From the NCBI RefSeq assembly GCF_010092505.1, contig NZ_CP048021.1:2170001-2234000 (forward strand): a DNA stretch of 64,000 nucleotides. The letters run 5' to 3'. The notes under the pieces were generated by a model. It ran no database searches. It saw only the letters and a program-made list of their open reading frames with translations, and had not been told where the DNA came from. Made by a program: the position numbers and the translations under genes. Below, piece by piece: positions 8,535-17,775 of the stretch (position 1 is its first letter; each line of letters starts with the position of its first letter). The DNA comes from Virgibacillus sp. MSP4-1 (GTDB lineage: Bacteria > Bacillota > Bacilli > Bacillales > Alkalibacillaceae).

Positions 8535-9943
8535 CATCGATCATAATAAAATGCTGTCTCTTTATTTAATAGATAGGGGCGCAGATAGCCAACTGTGCTG
8601 CACATGGGTAAGACATCTTCACTCAGTTGAATGCCGAGCACATCTTTTATATAGTCTTTTCTTTTTTTCATTCTCGCCCAGAGTTCCGGATACTGCTCCT
8701 TCATTTCATTTTTCAGCTGATCGTCTGCTAATACAATGGTGCTTTCGGCTGATACGCCATCATATCCTGAAACTCGCGGGATGATATCCGTTTGAAAGAT
8801 CATGCCGCTTTTAATCAATTCATCTGAACCCTCATAAATAGGCGATGACATCCACTCTTCATCAGCGGTCAGGTGTCCCGGGCATAATCCCCAATTATAT
8901 TTTTCACGGGGAAGAACACGATCCACCAGGTCATACATTTCCCCGCCTGACATGCCGATTCGGATATTTTCAAGCCAAGCGACAATGGCAGTGAAATACG
9001 GCGCGGCCAAATCTTCCACATAATTCTTTTTCGATTCCGGCAACTCGGACTTATCCATCACCGCATACCCTGCTCTGCTTGACAGGCCGCCTTTATACCC
9101 TACTGTTAAAGATATAGCATCTCCCCGTGTCACTTTCTTAGCTGATGGATATAGGTTGCCTTTTTCAAACCTTTTTCCTGTAGATGCGATCGTCACTACG
9201 GTATTCTTTTGACCGTAAGCATTGAGTTCACTGCCCAATTCTAGTTCAGAAACGCCAACATCCAGTTTATTCGCAGCTCGTAAAACACAGTCTGAAGCGA
9301 GTGATGCTCCAAACTCATAGTGTGCGATTTCATTTGCATTATTGACTCTTCTTGCTCCATGGTTTCCAGCAATAAACAGATCTGTCCGATTGGTGAGGGA
9401 ACCGCCATTTCCAATCATCTCTTTAACCTCATCTACAATAAATGAAGGGATATCAAAAAAGTCCCGATTATTCTCCACCTTACTCGTAAAATGTTTCCAG
9501 CCTGCGAGCCCAACGTCCATCCCCTTCTGAATTCCAGTCTCCATGAGAATACTCGAAAAAGTCTTCGCAGGTTCCATAGGCTGATTCGGCAGGGAAAAAT
9601 GCGGACAATGAATCGCATCAGCCGGAATTCTTGAGTACTTGGCTTTGTTATAGTTTTCATTTCCCAGAACCAAAAAGGCACTACCATCCGAATGAAGAAC
9701 CAGCAATGCCTCTTCAAATCTGGGGATAAATCCAACCAAGTATTCAAAATTCCCTCCATGTTCAACATCCGCATAGATCATCAAGGCATCCAACTCCAGA
9801 CGTCTCATCTCCTGCAACACCTTGTCCATTCTGTATTCGATTGTTTCATCACTGATGAATATGGGGGTTCCGCTGCAATCAGGGGTCGGGATATGGATTT
9901 TACTGCTTAGTTGTGCGTTCTTATCGTTATATTGTGATTTCAT
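8534..9943 (-). CDS. M24 (creatinase/aminopeptidase-fold) protein, metal ligands apparently lost
   Basis: A 469-residue protein. A longer frame runs to 10066, but ATG 9943 has GGAGG seven bases upstream and the extra N-terminus comes from repeat DNA. It has a creatinase-like N-terminal domain (about residues 35-180) and a C-terminal pita-bread fold. The place where M24 peptidases carry the first two metal Asp residues reads DAISLTVGYKGGLSSRAGY, with no such pair; the late Glu region reads SGMIFQTDIIP. CPGHLTADEEW keeps a His. It may be a metal-free hydrolase like creatinase or a non-enzyme. Both ends are flanked by copies of the palindromic repeat in opposite orientation. Confidence 0.82.
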   Translation of the reverse strand: MKSQYNDKNAQLSSKIHIPTPDCSGTPIFISDETIEYRMDKVLQEMRRLELDALMIYADVEHGGNFEYLVGFIPRFEEALLVLHSDGSAFLVLGNENYNKAKYSRIPADAIHCPHFSLPNQPMEPAKTFSSILMETGIQKGMDVGLAGWKHFTSKVENNRDFFDIPSFIVDEVKEMIGNGGSLTNRTDLFIAGNHGARRVNNANEIAHYEFGASLASDCVLRAANKLDVGVSELELGSELNAYGQKNTVVTIASTGKRFEKGNLYPSAKKVTRGDAISLTVGYKGGLSSRAGYAVMDKSELPESKKNYVEDLAAPYFTAIVAWLENIRIGMSGGEMYDLVDRVLPREKYNWGLCPGHLTADEEWMSSPIYEGSDELIKSGMIFQTDIIPRVSGYDGVSAESTIVLADDQLKNEMKEQYPELWARMKKRKDYIKDVLGIQLSEDVLPMCSTVGYLRPYLLNKETAFYYDR

Positions 9944-10382
9944 CGTATGTCCTCCATAATTTATTCTCATGATGATTGAAGCTCCTATAAGCATTATACA
10001 TGTAACTGGGACGGAGGGACAGGTTCCTAGCCTCGTCCTACCATTCATGCCGATAAAAGAACTCACATTTTTATTAAAACTCGGGTTCTTGCGAATGAAT
10101 TCCCGAAATTTTAACTTAATAGATCAATGTAACTTTAAAATTAATGCTTCTAGGTCTTTGTTATTAAAAGTATTAAATTCCACACGAAACCATCATTAAG
10201 GAGCATAAGTGGGTTCATTTCACCTATTTGGGACATTAAAGAGGCCTGATTGTGATTACCTCTCTCTGTTTATTTAAAATTTATTCAGTTTAGTATTGAC
10301 AAATCAGTGCGGGCACAGTCACAGTCTTATAGATTACACAAATAACTACAACTAGCACATAAGTGGTTCCGGGCACTATATC
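9944..10382. other. Intergenic region with repeat remnants
   Basis: No gene is visible. It holds the degenerate inverted repeat copy at 10007-10038. Near 10358-10376 it has CATAAGTGGTTCCGGGCAC, and at 10307-10320 GTGCGGGCAC, which look like pieces of a second short dispersed repeat. No terminator is evident for the aldolase gene that ends at 10383. Confidence 0.4.
10007..10038. repeat. Degenerate inverted copy of the GGGACA/TGTCCC repeat
   Basis: GGGACGGAGGGACAGGTTCC followed by CCTCGTCC is the reverse orientation of the 8506 copy, with several mismatches in one arm. It lies just upstream of the M24 gene, so that gene is bracketed by inverted copies. Confidence 0.5.
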
Positions 10383-11246
10383 TTAACTAGTTCCTTTTCC
10401 GGATGAACCAAATAGGCGCATTTTAGAAATAATAGTTTCTTTGAGCGCTTCTGTCCCTACTCTAATATATTTGTTCGCTTCATATAAATCAGAGTTCTGA
10501 TTTAATACCTCCCGAATAGCCTTAGTAAACGCAATATGGTTGTCAGCATTTACATTAATTTTTGCTGTACCCATTGCAATAGACTTTTTAATTTGACTAT
10601 CTGGAAGACCTGAACTGCCATGCAACACTAATGGAATTCCTGTGATTTTTGCTATTTCATTCATTTCCTTAAAACCTAATTTAGGTTCTCCTTTATAAAG
10701 GCCATGGACAGAACCTAAGGCTGGTGCAAGACAGTCAATACCAGTACTGTTAACTAGTGATAAACATTCGTTTTTATCGGCATAAATTGAATTAGTTTCT
10801 ACTAGACTTCCTTCCTTACCTCCGATGCTACCCACCTCAGCTTCAACAGAAACCCCGTATTTCGAAGCATAACTCACTACTAGTTCTGTTTGCCTAATAT
10901 TTTCTTCTATTGGTAAGTGGGAAGCATCTATCATCACAGAAGTAAATCCACTATCTATTGCATTCTTACAACTTTCAATACTGGAGCCGTGATCGAGATG
11001 AAGTGCCACAGGAACAGTTATCTTCATATCTTTTAGCAATGCTTTTACCAAAGAAACTACAACTGAGAAACCACTAAAATAGTGAACGGCATCTTCAGTT
11101 ACACCTAAAATAACCGGAGCTTTTTCCTCTTCCGCTGCCCGCAAAACTGCTTGTGTCCATTCAAGATTATGTATATCAAAATGCCCTACCGCATAACTTC
11201 CTTTTCGAGCTTTATCTAAAATTCCTTTCAAAGAAACTAATTCCAT
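10383..11246 (-). CDS. Class II ketose-bisphosphate-type aldolase
   Basis: A 287-residue zinc-dependent aldolase of the FbaA/GatY/KbaY family. Zinc ligands are visible in HLDHGSS, GSVHG and LVLHGSSGLP; EAEVGSIGG and KINVNAD are the usual active-site strands. The start has AAGGTGG upstream. It is the distal gene of the minus-strand lsr-type operon, after the DJ-1 family gene. Canonical lsr operons have no class II aldolase, so it probably handles a downstream sugar phosphate; the substrate is unknown. Confidence 0.9.
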   Translation of the reverse strand: MELVSLKGILDKARKGSYAVGHFDIHNLEWTQAVLRAAEEEKAPVILGVTEDAVHYFSGFSVVVSLVKALLKDMKITVPVALHLDHGSSIESCKNAIDSGFTSVMIDASHLPIEENIRQTELVVSYASKYGVSVEAEVGSIGGKEGSLVETNSIYADKNECLSLVNSTGIDCLAPALGSVHGLYKGEPKLGFKEMNEIAKITGIPLVLHGSSGLPDSQIKKSIAMGTAKINVNADNHIAFTKAIREVLNQNSDLYEANKYIRVGTEALKETIISKMRLFGSSGKGTS

Positions 11247-11418
11247 TTTAGTTCCACCTTAATAATGTCCTTTTAATATAGTTTTTCACTAAGTAACAGA
11301 AATCCCAGACACAAACATAAAAATTGTTCAGGGACAATCATCCCCCTCAACATAGAAATCATATAGAGTGTTGAGAGTTTAAGCATCCATTAAATAGATC
11401 CTACCAGAATGTCATCCA

Positions 11419-11928
11419 TCAATTTAGTTTAGCTAGAATCTCCCTAATAAAAGCTGGTTCATCCTTTGGAGTCCTGGAAGTAACTATGTTTTTACTAACG
11501 ACTACCTCATCATCTCGATAATTACCTCCAGCATTTTTAACGTCATCGCTTATCCCCATAAAGCAGGTAAGTTCCTTGCCTTTTAAAATTTCAGCACTAA
11601 TCATTACCTGTGGTCCGTGACAAATTCCAGCAATCAATTTTGCACCATTATTCAATTCCTTGACAAACTTTACTACATTATCATTAATACGCAACTTCTC
11701 TGGTGCACTTCCCCCAGGTATCACTACGGCATCAAATTCACTTGAATCTGCATCAGCAACCGACAGTTCTATCTCATATGAAATTGTATTTTTCTTACCT
11801 TTACATACCTCACCCTTTTGCTTACCTATTATTACAGTTTCATGACCAGCCTCTTTAATTGCCTCATAAGGATTTTTCATTTCCGAGTCTTCATAATTAT
11901 CTGCTATTAGAAAAGCTACTCTCGCCAT
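11419..11928 (-). CDS. DJ-1/PfpI family protein
   Basis: A 169-residue class I glutamine amidotransferase-like protein. I take ATG 11928, which follows AAGGGTGG by eight bases; a GTG at 11940 overlaps that site. The nucleophile elbow is GICHGPQVM (Cys about residue 104), with Glu in NYEDSE at about residue 15, the DJ-1/PfpI pattern. Members include deglycases, glyoxalases and chaperones. In this operon a role in detoxifying reactive dicarbonyls such as DPD breakdown products is attractive but inferred. Confidence 0.88.
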   Translation of the reverse strand: MARVAFLIADNYEDSEMKNPYEAIKEAGHETVIIGKQKGEVCKGKKNTISYEIELSVADADSSEFDAVVIPGGSAPEKLRINDNVVKFVKELNNGAKLIAGICHGPQVMISAEILKGKELTCFMGISDDVKNAGGNYRDDEVVVSKNIVTSRTPKDEPAFIREILAKLN

Positions 11929-11957
11929 TTTTATTACCACCCTTAATTTAGAATATT

Positions 11958-11996
11958 AGATAAAGCTTCTACCCTATATAGTAGAAGCATTTATCT
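11958..11996 (-). terminator. Strong intercistronic hairpin after lsrF
   Basis: AGATAAA-GCTTCTAC pairs with GTAGAAGC-A-TTTATCT: 15 bp with a one-base bulge and an eight-base loop. It lies between lsrF and the DJ-1 gene. There is no long T-run, so it may be a partial terminator or an mRNA-stabilising/processing hairpin that lowers expression of the two distal genes. Confidence 0.4.
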
Positions 11997-12007
11997 AACT
12001 AAAATAA

Positions 12008-12886
12008 TTAATTAACCATATTCTCAAAGAATTCATATGCTTCTGTATCAGAATACCCTTCATGCACCACTTTATTTACAGCTTGAATCATTTCCCTCGG
12101 ATACTTTGATTGGAAAATATTCCTACCCATATCGACACCTGCAGCTCCCCCTTGTATAGACTTATATGCAAGAGTTAGTGCATCTTTTTCGGGGACTTTT
12201 TTTCCACCTGCTACAACTAAAGGTACTGGACAGGCTGAAGCAACTTTTTCAAATTCATCACAGTAATAGGTTTTTACGATTTGAACACCAAATTCAGCCA
12301 GCATTCTAGTTGCTAAGAGGAAGAATTTGTTGGTTCGCTCCATTTCCTTTCCAACAGCCACTACACCCATAGTAGGGATTGAATATTTTGAACCTAGGTT
12401 AACTGCTTTATTTAACGCTTCAATTGTCTCCTTTTGTCCATCTGCACCAATAAAAGTTTGAATCGCAATAGCACTAGCATTCATTTTAATCGAATCATCA
12501 ATATCTACTACCATTGACTCATGACTTAAGTCATCTTGCAAAACACTTGATCCTGATGATGCCCTTAGTGCAATTGCTTTATTATATGTTGTTGGTACAC
12601 TACTTCTAATTGCACCCCTGGTTCCCATTAAACAGTCAGCGTATTCTGCCAATTCCGGGATTAGTAAATCCAATCTTTCTAGACCGGATGTTGGCCCCAT
12701 AAAGTACCCATGATCAAACGCTAACATAACTGTATTTCCAGATTTAGGATTGAAAATTCTTGATAGTCTATCTTTCATACCCCAGTCATAATTAGAAGCA
12801 CCTTTCACATGGTAACCCCCATTATTGCTAAAAGGTATATTTTCTGAGAAGCTTTTTGCATCTTTATTTCCCACGTTATCCGCCAT
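12008..12886 (-). CDS. lsrF: LsrF-type 3-hydroxy-5-phosphonooxypentane-2,4-dione thiolase
   Basis: A 292-residue class I aldolase of the DhnA/LsrF family, with AAGGAGTG before ATG 12886. It tracks E. coli LsrF, as I recall it, through nearly its whole length: DWGMKDRLSRIFNP, TVMLAFDHGYFMGPTSGLER, GGKKVPE and GVDMGRNIFQS. The Schiff-base Lys is in QIVKTYY (about residue 200). In E. coli LsrF transfers an acetyl group from the isomerised phospho-DPD to CoA, giving DHAP and acetyl-CoA. It sits directly after lsrB in the operon. Confidence 0.93.
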   Translation of the reverse strand: MADNVGNKDAKSFSENIPFSNNGGYHVKGASNYDWGMKDRLSRIFNPKSGNTVMLAFDHGYFMGPTSGLERLDLLIPELAEYADCLMGTRGAIRSSVPTTYNKAIALRASSGSSVLQDDLSHESMVVDIDDSIKMNASAIAIQTFIGADGQKETIEALNKAVNLGSKYSIPTMGVVAVGKEMERTNKFFLLATRMLAEFGVQIVKTYYCDEFEKVASACPVPLVVAGGKKVPEKDALTLAYKSIQGGAAGVDMGRNIFQSKYPREMIQAVNKVVHEGYSDTEAYEFFENMVN

Positions 12887-12918
12887 TTTATATCACTCCT
12901 TGCCTTTATTAGTTTTAA

Positions 12919-14004
12919 CTAGAAGTCATAATCATTTGTATTTTCCTTAGTGAATACAATTCTTTCAGGTAGAACAATTATTCCGGAGTCCTCAGCTTCA
13001 TAGTCATAACCTTGAATCGAGTTAGGTTCCACTGTAACTTCACCGATAGTTGGGACATCCAGGGTATCCCCAACTTTAAGCTCATTCCCTTGCGCTAAAT
13101 GATAAGCGACATATACTGCAAGTGCACCTTGTGTTGTTACATCCCATAAGCCGTGGTTATTTATTACACCATTTTCAATATATTGTCTCATTGAATTTGG
13201 AGAAGCAAATCCTGTAATAATTACGTCTTCAGCACTTAATCCATTATTTGCAGCTGCTTGAGCCATTGCAGGAAGTGCTGTTGAGTCAGGAGCAATGATA
13301 GCGTCTATATCAGGATAAGAGTTCAGAATACTCTCACCTACTTGTAGTGACTTTTGTTCATTGGCTTCTCCAAATTGCGTTGTTACTACTTCCCAACTAG
13401 GAAACTCCTCTTTAATGTATTTATTTGCATAATCTACCCAAGCGTTTTGGTCCGGTACAGTTGGGCTTGAGTAAAACCAAGCTATTTGCTGCTCAGCGGT
13501 AGGATCCTCCATTTGTTCAGCAGCCATATCTACCAACATCTTTCCTAAAATTTCAGGGGTTCCCTGGTTAACATATATTGATCTATACTCTGGATTAACG
13601 TCTGCATCCCACGTTACCACTTCAATACCTGCATCTATAGCTTTTTGTAATGCATCATTTAGACCATCACTAGAAACTGATGATATAGCAATCGCATCTG
13701 CTCCACTACTTACAGCACTGTTGATAATTTGAACCTGATTGGCAACAGTACCTTGAGGGGCGCCATCATATTTAACCTCAAAACCAACCTCTTCAGCCAT
13801 TGCCTGTGCACCATCATTACCAGATTCAAAAAAAGCATTCCCTGTCATTTTCGGTATAAAAACTACTTCAATTCCCTCACCCGAATCTCCTGAACCACCT
13901 GAATCACCAGATTCATCGCTATTAGCCTCACTATTACATGCAGCTAACAAGGATGCTGCAATCACAATGGTGAGAACAAACATAACGCTTTTTAATTTCC
14001 CCAT
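12919..14004 (-). CDS. lsrB: LsrB-type AI-2 binding lipoprotein
   Basis: A 361-residue substrate-binding lipoprotein with signal peptide and lipobox LLAAC (Cys23), then a Ser/Gly/Asp linker. The mature part follows E. coli LsrB (from memory) closely: FIPKMTG, TWDADVNPEYRS, YVNQGTPE, FYSSPTVPDQN, VVTTQFG, AIIAPDSTALP, SIQGYDYEAE and the C-terminal end. The AI-2 contacts Lys (IPK), Asp (TWDAD), Asp-Gln (PDQN) and Pro (APDS) are present; the last contact, Ala in E. coli LsrB, is Ser here. Ribosome site GGAGG before ATG 14004. It should deliver AI-2 or a close analogue to LsrCD. Confidence 0.92.
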   Translation of the reverse strand: MGKLKSVMFVLTIVIAASLLAACNSEANSDESGDSGGSGDSGEGIEVVFIPKMTGNAFFESGNDGAQAMAEEVGFEVKYDGAPQGTVANQVQIINSAVSSGADAIAISSVSSDGLNDALQKAIDAGIEVVTWDADVNPEYRSIYVNQGTPEILGKMLVDMAAEQMEDPTAEQQIAWFYSSPTVPDQNAWVDYANKYIKEEFPSWEVVTTQFGEANEQKSLQVGESILNSYPDIDAIIAPDSTALPAMAQAAANNGLSAEDVIITGFASPNSMRQYIENGVINNHGLWDVTTQGALAVYVAYHLAQGNELKVGDTLDVPTIGEVTVEPNSIQGYDYEAEDSGIIVLPERIVFTKENTNDYDF

Positions 14005-14010
14005 ATTAAT

Positions 14011-15009
14011 CTACCTCCATTTGACCTTTTTTGGTATTAACATTCTCTTAACTTTAATCCTAAAATCCGACGAAATTCCAAGGAATGCTACTGATATAAT
14101 TAAAAGTAGACCTGTTACTAACCCAATATTCTGCGTAGAAACCCCTCCCATTTGTAATCCCAGTTGCAAAAAGCCTATGGTGATACTAGCTAAAGCTGTA
14201 CCAACAACACCCCCTTTACCACCAGTTATTAGTGTTCCTCCTAAAACTACAACAGTTAAAATTGGCATTAAGTACTCAGCACCAAAATCTGCTCTAGCGC
14301 TCCCTAAGTAGGATGTCAATATTACTCCTGCAACTCCGGCACTTAAACCTGATAAAACATATGTACTGGTCATTATTTTTCTTGTATCAATTCCAGAGTA
14401 GTCCGCTGCATTTTTGTTAATGCCGGTTAAAAAAATATATCTACCATATTTTGTCCGGTGCAGGAGTAGATAAGCCATAATGAACATAACAATAAATGCT
14501 GTAACAGAATTCGGGATGCCTAAAAAATTTCCATGTGCAATCTGGCCAAAGGAATCAGGAAATCCAGTAATCCCCTCATAAGAACTTACCCCTGATAAAC
14601 CAACTAATACAATAGCTATTCCGCTATATAAGAGCATTCCACCGAGGGTAATAACCATAGCTTGCACACCCCCATAAGCTATTAAAATACCATTTAGCAA
14701 TCCACATAATCCACCAGATAAAATCGCTAGAATAACAGATAACCAAATGTTTAATCCAACAATTTGAGAAAGTAATCCAGCAACCACAGAAGTTAAACCT
14801 ATAATTGATCCAAAAGATATATCTATACCCCCTGTAATCACTACCATTGTCAGGAAGAAACCGACTATCGCAATCGGGATAAAGTCGTTAAAGCTATTTA
14901 ATAAAACTGTTATATTCCAAAACCTGGGGTTAACTAAGCCAAATACTATTATTTCCATGATAAGAACTATAGCTAACGTCAAATTCCATTTGGGTATTCT
15001 ATTTAACAT
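14011..15009 (-). CDS. lsrD: LsrD-type ABC permease
   Basis: A 332-residue permease of the ribose/AI-2 (BPD_transp_2) family with about nine or ten membrane segments. Typical marks are GGIDISFGSIIGL near residue 62 and GGTLITGGKGGVVGT near residue 258. Its ATG overlaps the stop of lsrC (ATGA), with GGAGG nine bases upstream, so the two permeases are translationally coupled. It forms the membrane channel with LsrC. Confidence 0.9.
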   Translation of the reverse strand: MLNRIPKWNLTLAIVLIMEIIVFGLVNPRFWNITVLLNSFNDFIPIAIVGFFLTMVVITGGIDISFGSIIGLTSVVAGLLSQIVGLNIWLSVILAILSGGLCGLLNGILIAYGGVQAMVITLGGMLLYSGIAIVLVGLSGVSSYEGITGFPDSFGQIAHGNFLGIPNSVTAFIVMFIMAYLLLHRTKYGRYIFLTGINKNAADYSGIDTRKIMTSTYVLSGLSAGVAGVILTSYLGSARADFGAEYLMPILTVVVLGGTLITGGKGGVVGTALASITIGFLQLGLQMGGVSTQNIGLVTGLLLIISVAFLGISSDFRIKVKRMLIPKKVKWR

Positions 15010-16010
15010 CAGGCGGATACCTCCTCTTGAAGAACTCTTGCATTTAGTCTTTCTTTTTTAGCCTTCTTAGCATCCCTTCTTGCAATTAGTGCATCAAATA
15101 CAACAATGATAATTAAAAGAGACCCTGAAATAGCATCATTCCAAAATGCAGGAACCTTCATAAATACTAGAGCAGAATTGATTGAAGTTATAATAATAGC
15201 ACCAATGCCCGCTCCTATTACTGATCCGATACCGCCAGATAAAGATACTCCACCAAGAACTGTTGCAGCAATGACAGTCATTTCAATTCCTGATCCGGCA
15301 GTGGTAGAAACAAAACCAATTTGACTGGCAAATATTAGACCTGCAACTGCTGAACAAACACCGGAGACCACAAATGATATTATTACGTATCTTTTGACAT
15401 GAATCCCTAATAATACAGCTCCATCTTCATTATCCCCAATAGCTTTAAAATACCTTCCTTTTTTAGTCTTTGATAAGTACAAATGGATTAAAATTACACA
15501 GGTTATAACAATTAAAGCCAATAAATTTATACCAAAAATCTCCATCTGTGAAATGTTTTTAAAACTTACGGGAAGATTTTCAACCCATAACCCCTCGGTA
15601 TAAATCACCTGAATTACTCTTGTTATTTCAAGCATTCCCAGCGTCATAATGAAGGAGGGGATTTTTAGTTTCGTTGTTCCCAATCCATTAAGAAGTCCAA
15701 CAAATCCCCCTACTAATATGGCTATTATTACTGCTATTACTATACTCCCGCCATCTCTAAGATAGATACCACTTACTGCAGCACTTAACCCCAATATTCC
15801 ACCTACAGAAATGTCAATTCTTCCTGTTAATAATACAAACGTCATTCCTATGGATAGTACGATGTACAGCAAACTGCTCTGCAACGAGTTATGTAAGTTT
15901 TCCAGGGATAAATAGTCGACATTTACCATCCCTACACTCACAAACAAAACTAACAAAAACAAAAATGTCCTAAATTCACGTTGCTTTGTTATATTTTTAA
16001 CTATTAACAT
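15009..16010 (-). CDS. lsrC: LsrC-type ABC permease
   Basis: A 333-residue permease of the same family, starting at ATG 16010 after AAGGGAAG; a longer frame to 16043 runs inside lsrA. LTGRIDISVGGILGLSAAV and GGVSLSGGIGSVIGAG are the family marks. The start overlaps the end of lsrA by 14 bp. Order lsrA-C-D-B-F is the same as in enterobacteria. Confidence 0.9.
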   Translation of the reverse strand: MLIVKNITKQREFRTFLFLLVLFVSVGMVNVDYLSLENLHNSLQSSLLYIVLSIGMTFVLLTGRIDISVGGILGLSAAVSGIYLRDGGSIVIAVIIAILVGGFVGLLNGLGTTKLKIPSFIMTLGMLEITRVIQVIYTEGLWVENLPVSFKNISQMEIFGINLLALIVITCVILIHLYLSKTKKGRYFKAIGDNEDGAVLLGIHVKRYVIISFVVSGVCSAVAGLIFASQIGFVSTTAGSGIEMTVIAATVLGGVSLSGGIGSVIGAGIGAIIITSINSALVFMKVPAFWNDAISGSLLIIIVVFDALIARRDAKKAKKERLNARVLQEEVSA

Positions 16011-17511
16011 ATGCTTCACTTCCCTTATACGATCCAAAGGCAATTTTCATGACATTTGCGGCATTTATTTCGCTTGGCTCAAGACTTGCATTACAAATAC
16101 CCCGATAAATGCCGTAGATTCTGTCACTAATTCTTTCAATTTCCTCTAAATCTGAAGAAATAAGCAGTATAGAATAACCCTGTTCTTTTAACTCTGAAAT
16201 AATTGAATAGATATCGTTTCGTGCAGCTGCATCTATTCCTCTAGTTGGTTCATCCATAATAATTAATTTAGGATCTGTAGATAGGATTCTCGAGATCACG
16301 ACCTTTTGCTGATTCCCACCGGAAAGGGATTTTATTTCCTCTTCATAACTAGTTATCTTTATCCTTAACTTATCAACATATTTTTTGGCTATTTCTTCTT
16401 CATTCTTTTGATTTATAAAAAAACCGTGGTTTTTAATGACTTGAGCAGTTATGTTATTTTTAATTGAACTTATTGAAAAAATTCCGTGTAAAAAACGATC
16501 TTCAGGAATATAAGCTAAACCTTTTCGAACCGTCTCACTAATTGATAGATTGGTTATATCGGTCTCATTTAAATAGATACTTCCACTTTTAACCTTAGTA
16601 ATTCCATAGATTGATTCGGCTATTTCAGTCCTTCCTGCTCCAACAAGACCAGCGAGACCAACCACCTCTCCTTTATAAACGTGGAAGCTAATATCTCTAT
16701 ATCCGTCGCCACTAATGTTTTGTACCTTGAGAATAGGTTGTTCCCCATTATGATTCAAAGCTTTTTTCACAAATGACTTTCGGTTGACACTATCTTCATC
16801 TTCCCTGGGCAGTAGACCTTGAATTAACTTTTCTTTAGTGAAATTATTAATATTTCCTTTAAGGGTAATACTTCCGTCCCTTAAAATAACCGCATGGGTG
16901 GCCATTTGAAAAACTTCATCTAATCTGTGTGTAATATAGAAAATACCAACACCATTTGCTTTTAGTTTATCAATTACTTTAAACAGTGATTCTGTTTCAG
17001 AGAATGTCAACGCAGATGTAGGTTCATCCAGTATTAATATTTTGGCCTCCCTTAATAAACCTTTGATAATTTCTACCTGCTGTTGTTCTGCGATAGTTAG
17101 GGTGTTTGCCAATCTGCTAAGATCTATCCCCCACCCCAACTCTTCTATTAATTCTTTCGTTTGTATCCTAACCTCAGCTTTTGTTTTATCAAAACCAATA
17201 GTTAGATTTTCTTCTACTGTCATATTTGGGAATAGCAATGGCTCTTGCGGTACCAAGTAGATTCCTTTTTTATGTGCCAAAAATGGGTTGAAATTTGTGA
17301 TTTTCTCCCCTTTTATCTCCATATTACCTGCGTCAGCACTATAAACGCCTGTAAGAATTTTCATCAATGTACTTTTTCCTGCACCATTCCCGCCGATAAT
17401 TGATATAACCTCTGAATTATTAATATCTATTGAAACACCTTTTAAAACCTTATTCTGGTTAAACGACTTTTCTATGTTTTCTAATCTAACCAGACTTTTA
17501 ACTTCTTCCAT
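15997..17511 (-). CDS. lsrA: LsrA-type sugar/AI-2 ABC transporter ATPase
   Basis: A 504-residue ATPase with two ABC domains. The start is ATG 17511, after a GGGGGG ribosome site; the frame extends further but without one. Domain 1 has Walker A GGNGAGKST and Walker B LLLDEPTSALTF-type sequence (ILILDEPTSALT), but its signature is degraded to LTIAEQQQVEI. Domain 2 has a changed Walker A (GLVGAGRTE), a good signature LSGGNQQKV and IIMDEPTRGID. This asymmetry is normal for ribose-type importers. It energises uptake through LsrCD. Confidence 0.91.
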   Translation of the reverse strand: MEEVKSLVRLENIEKSFNQNKVLKGVSIDINNSEVISIIGGNGAGKSTLMKILTGVYSADAGNMEIKGEKITNFNPFLAHKKGIYLVPQEPLLFPNMTVEENLTIGFDKTKAEVRIQTKELIEELGWGIDLSRLANTLTIAEQQQVEIIKGLLREAKILILDEPTSALTFSETESLFKVIDKLKANGVGIFYITHRLDEVFQMATHAVILRDGSITLKGNINNFTKEKLIQGLLPREDEDSVNRKSFVKKALNHNGEQPILKVQNISGDGYRDISFHVYKGEVVGLAGLVGAGRTEIAESIYGITKVKSGSIYLNETDITNLSISETVRKGLAYIPEDRFLHGIFSISSIKNNITAQVIKNHGFFINQKNEEEIAKKYVDKLRIKITSYEEEIKSLSGGNQQKVVISRILSTDPKLIIMDEPTRGIDAAARNDIYSIISELKEQGYSILLISSDLEEIERISDRIYGIYRGICNASLEPSEINAANVMKIAFGSYKGSEAYVNS

Positions 17512-17540
17512 GAATATCCCCCCCAATCACGCTTCAATTT

Positions 17541-17554
17541 TGTAACCGCTTTCC
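17541..17554 (-). promoter_or_regulatory. cre-like site (CcpA) upstream of lsrA
   Basis: TGTAACCGCTTTCC matches the cre consensus at 13 of 14 positions. It lies 16-29 bases downstream of the -10 box of the lsrA promoter and just before its ribosome site, a position where CcpA blocks elongation. It suggests glucose repression of the uptake genes, as CRP gives in enterobacteria. Confidence 0.5.
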
Positions 17555-17569
17555 TTAAAGATTGGTTTA

Positions 17570-17598
17570 ATTATAAGATAAAACATTTTATTTATCAA
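17570..17598 (-). promoter_or_regulatory. Promoter of the lsrACDBF operon
   Basis: On the minus strand TTGATA and TATAAT are exactly 17 bases apart. The spacer contains a palindrome, ATAAAA-TG-TTTTAT, that could bind a repressor such as LsrR. It faces lsrA and is the best sigma-A match in the intergenic region on this strand. Confidence 0.65.
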
Positions 17599-17733
17599 CC
17601 ATAATTTTATTTATTTTTTTATTTTTCTGAATTATTTACTCCACAGTTAATGCGGTTTTAAATATTCTCCATAAACCAACAGTACACTACGGAAATGCCA
17701 TAAATGTAATTTTTAAAACACAAATGACTTATA

Positions 17734-17762
17734 TTGACTGATAATGTTTTTGCTGTTATATT
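17734..17762 (+). promoter_or_regulatory. Promoter of lsrR-lsrK
   Basis: TTGACT and TATATT are 17 bases apart. The expected transcript start (about 17769) is followed at once by the inverted repeat at 17776-17806, which fits autoregulation by LsrR. Confidence 0.6.
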
Positions 17763-17775
17763 AAAAATAAATCGC

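Noticed and set aside
8171..8537. Two overlapping minus-strand frames of 95 and 99 codons
   Set aside because: Cys/Phe-rich, overlap each other, and begin in the palindromic repeat; probably chance.
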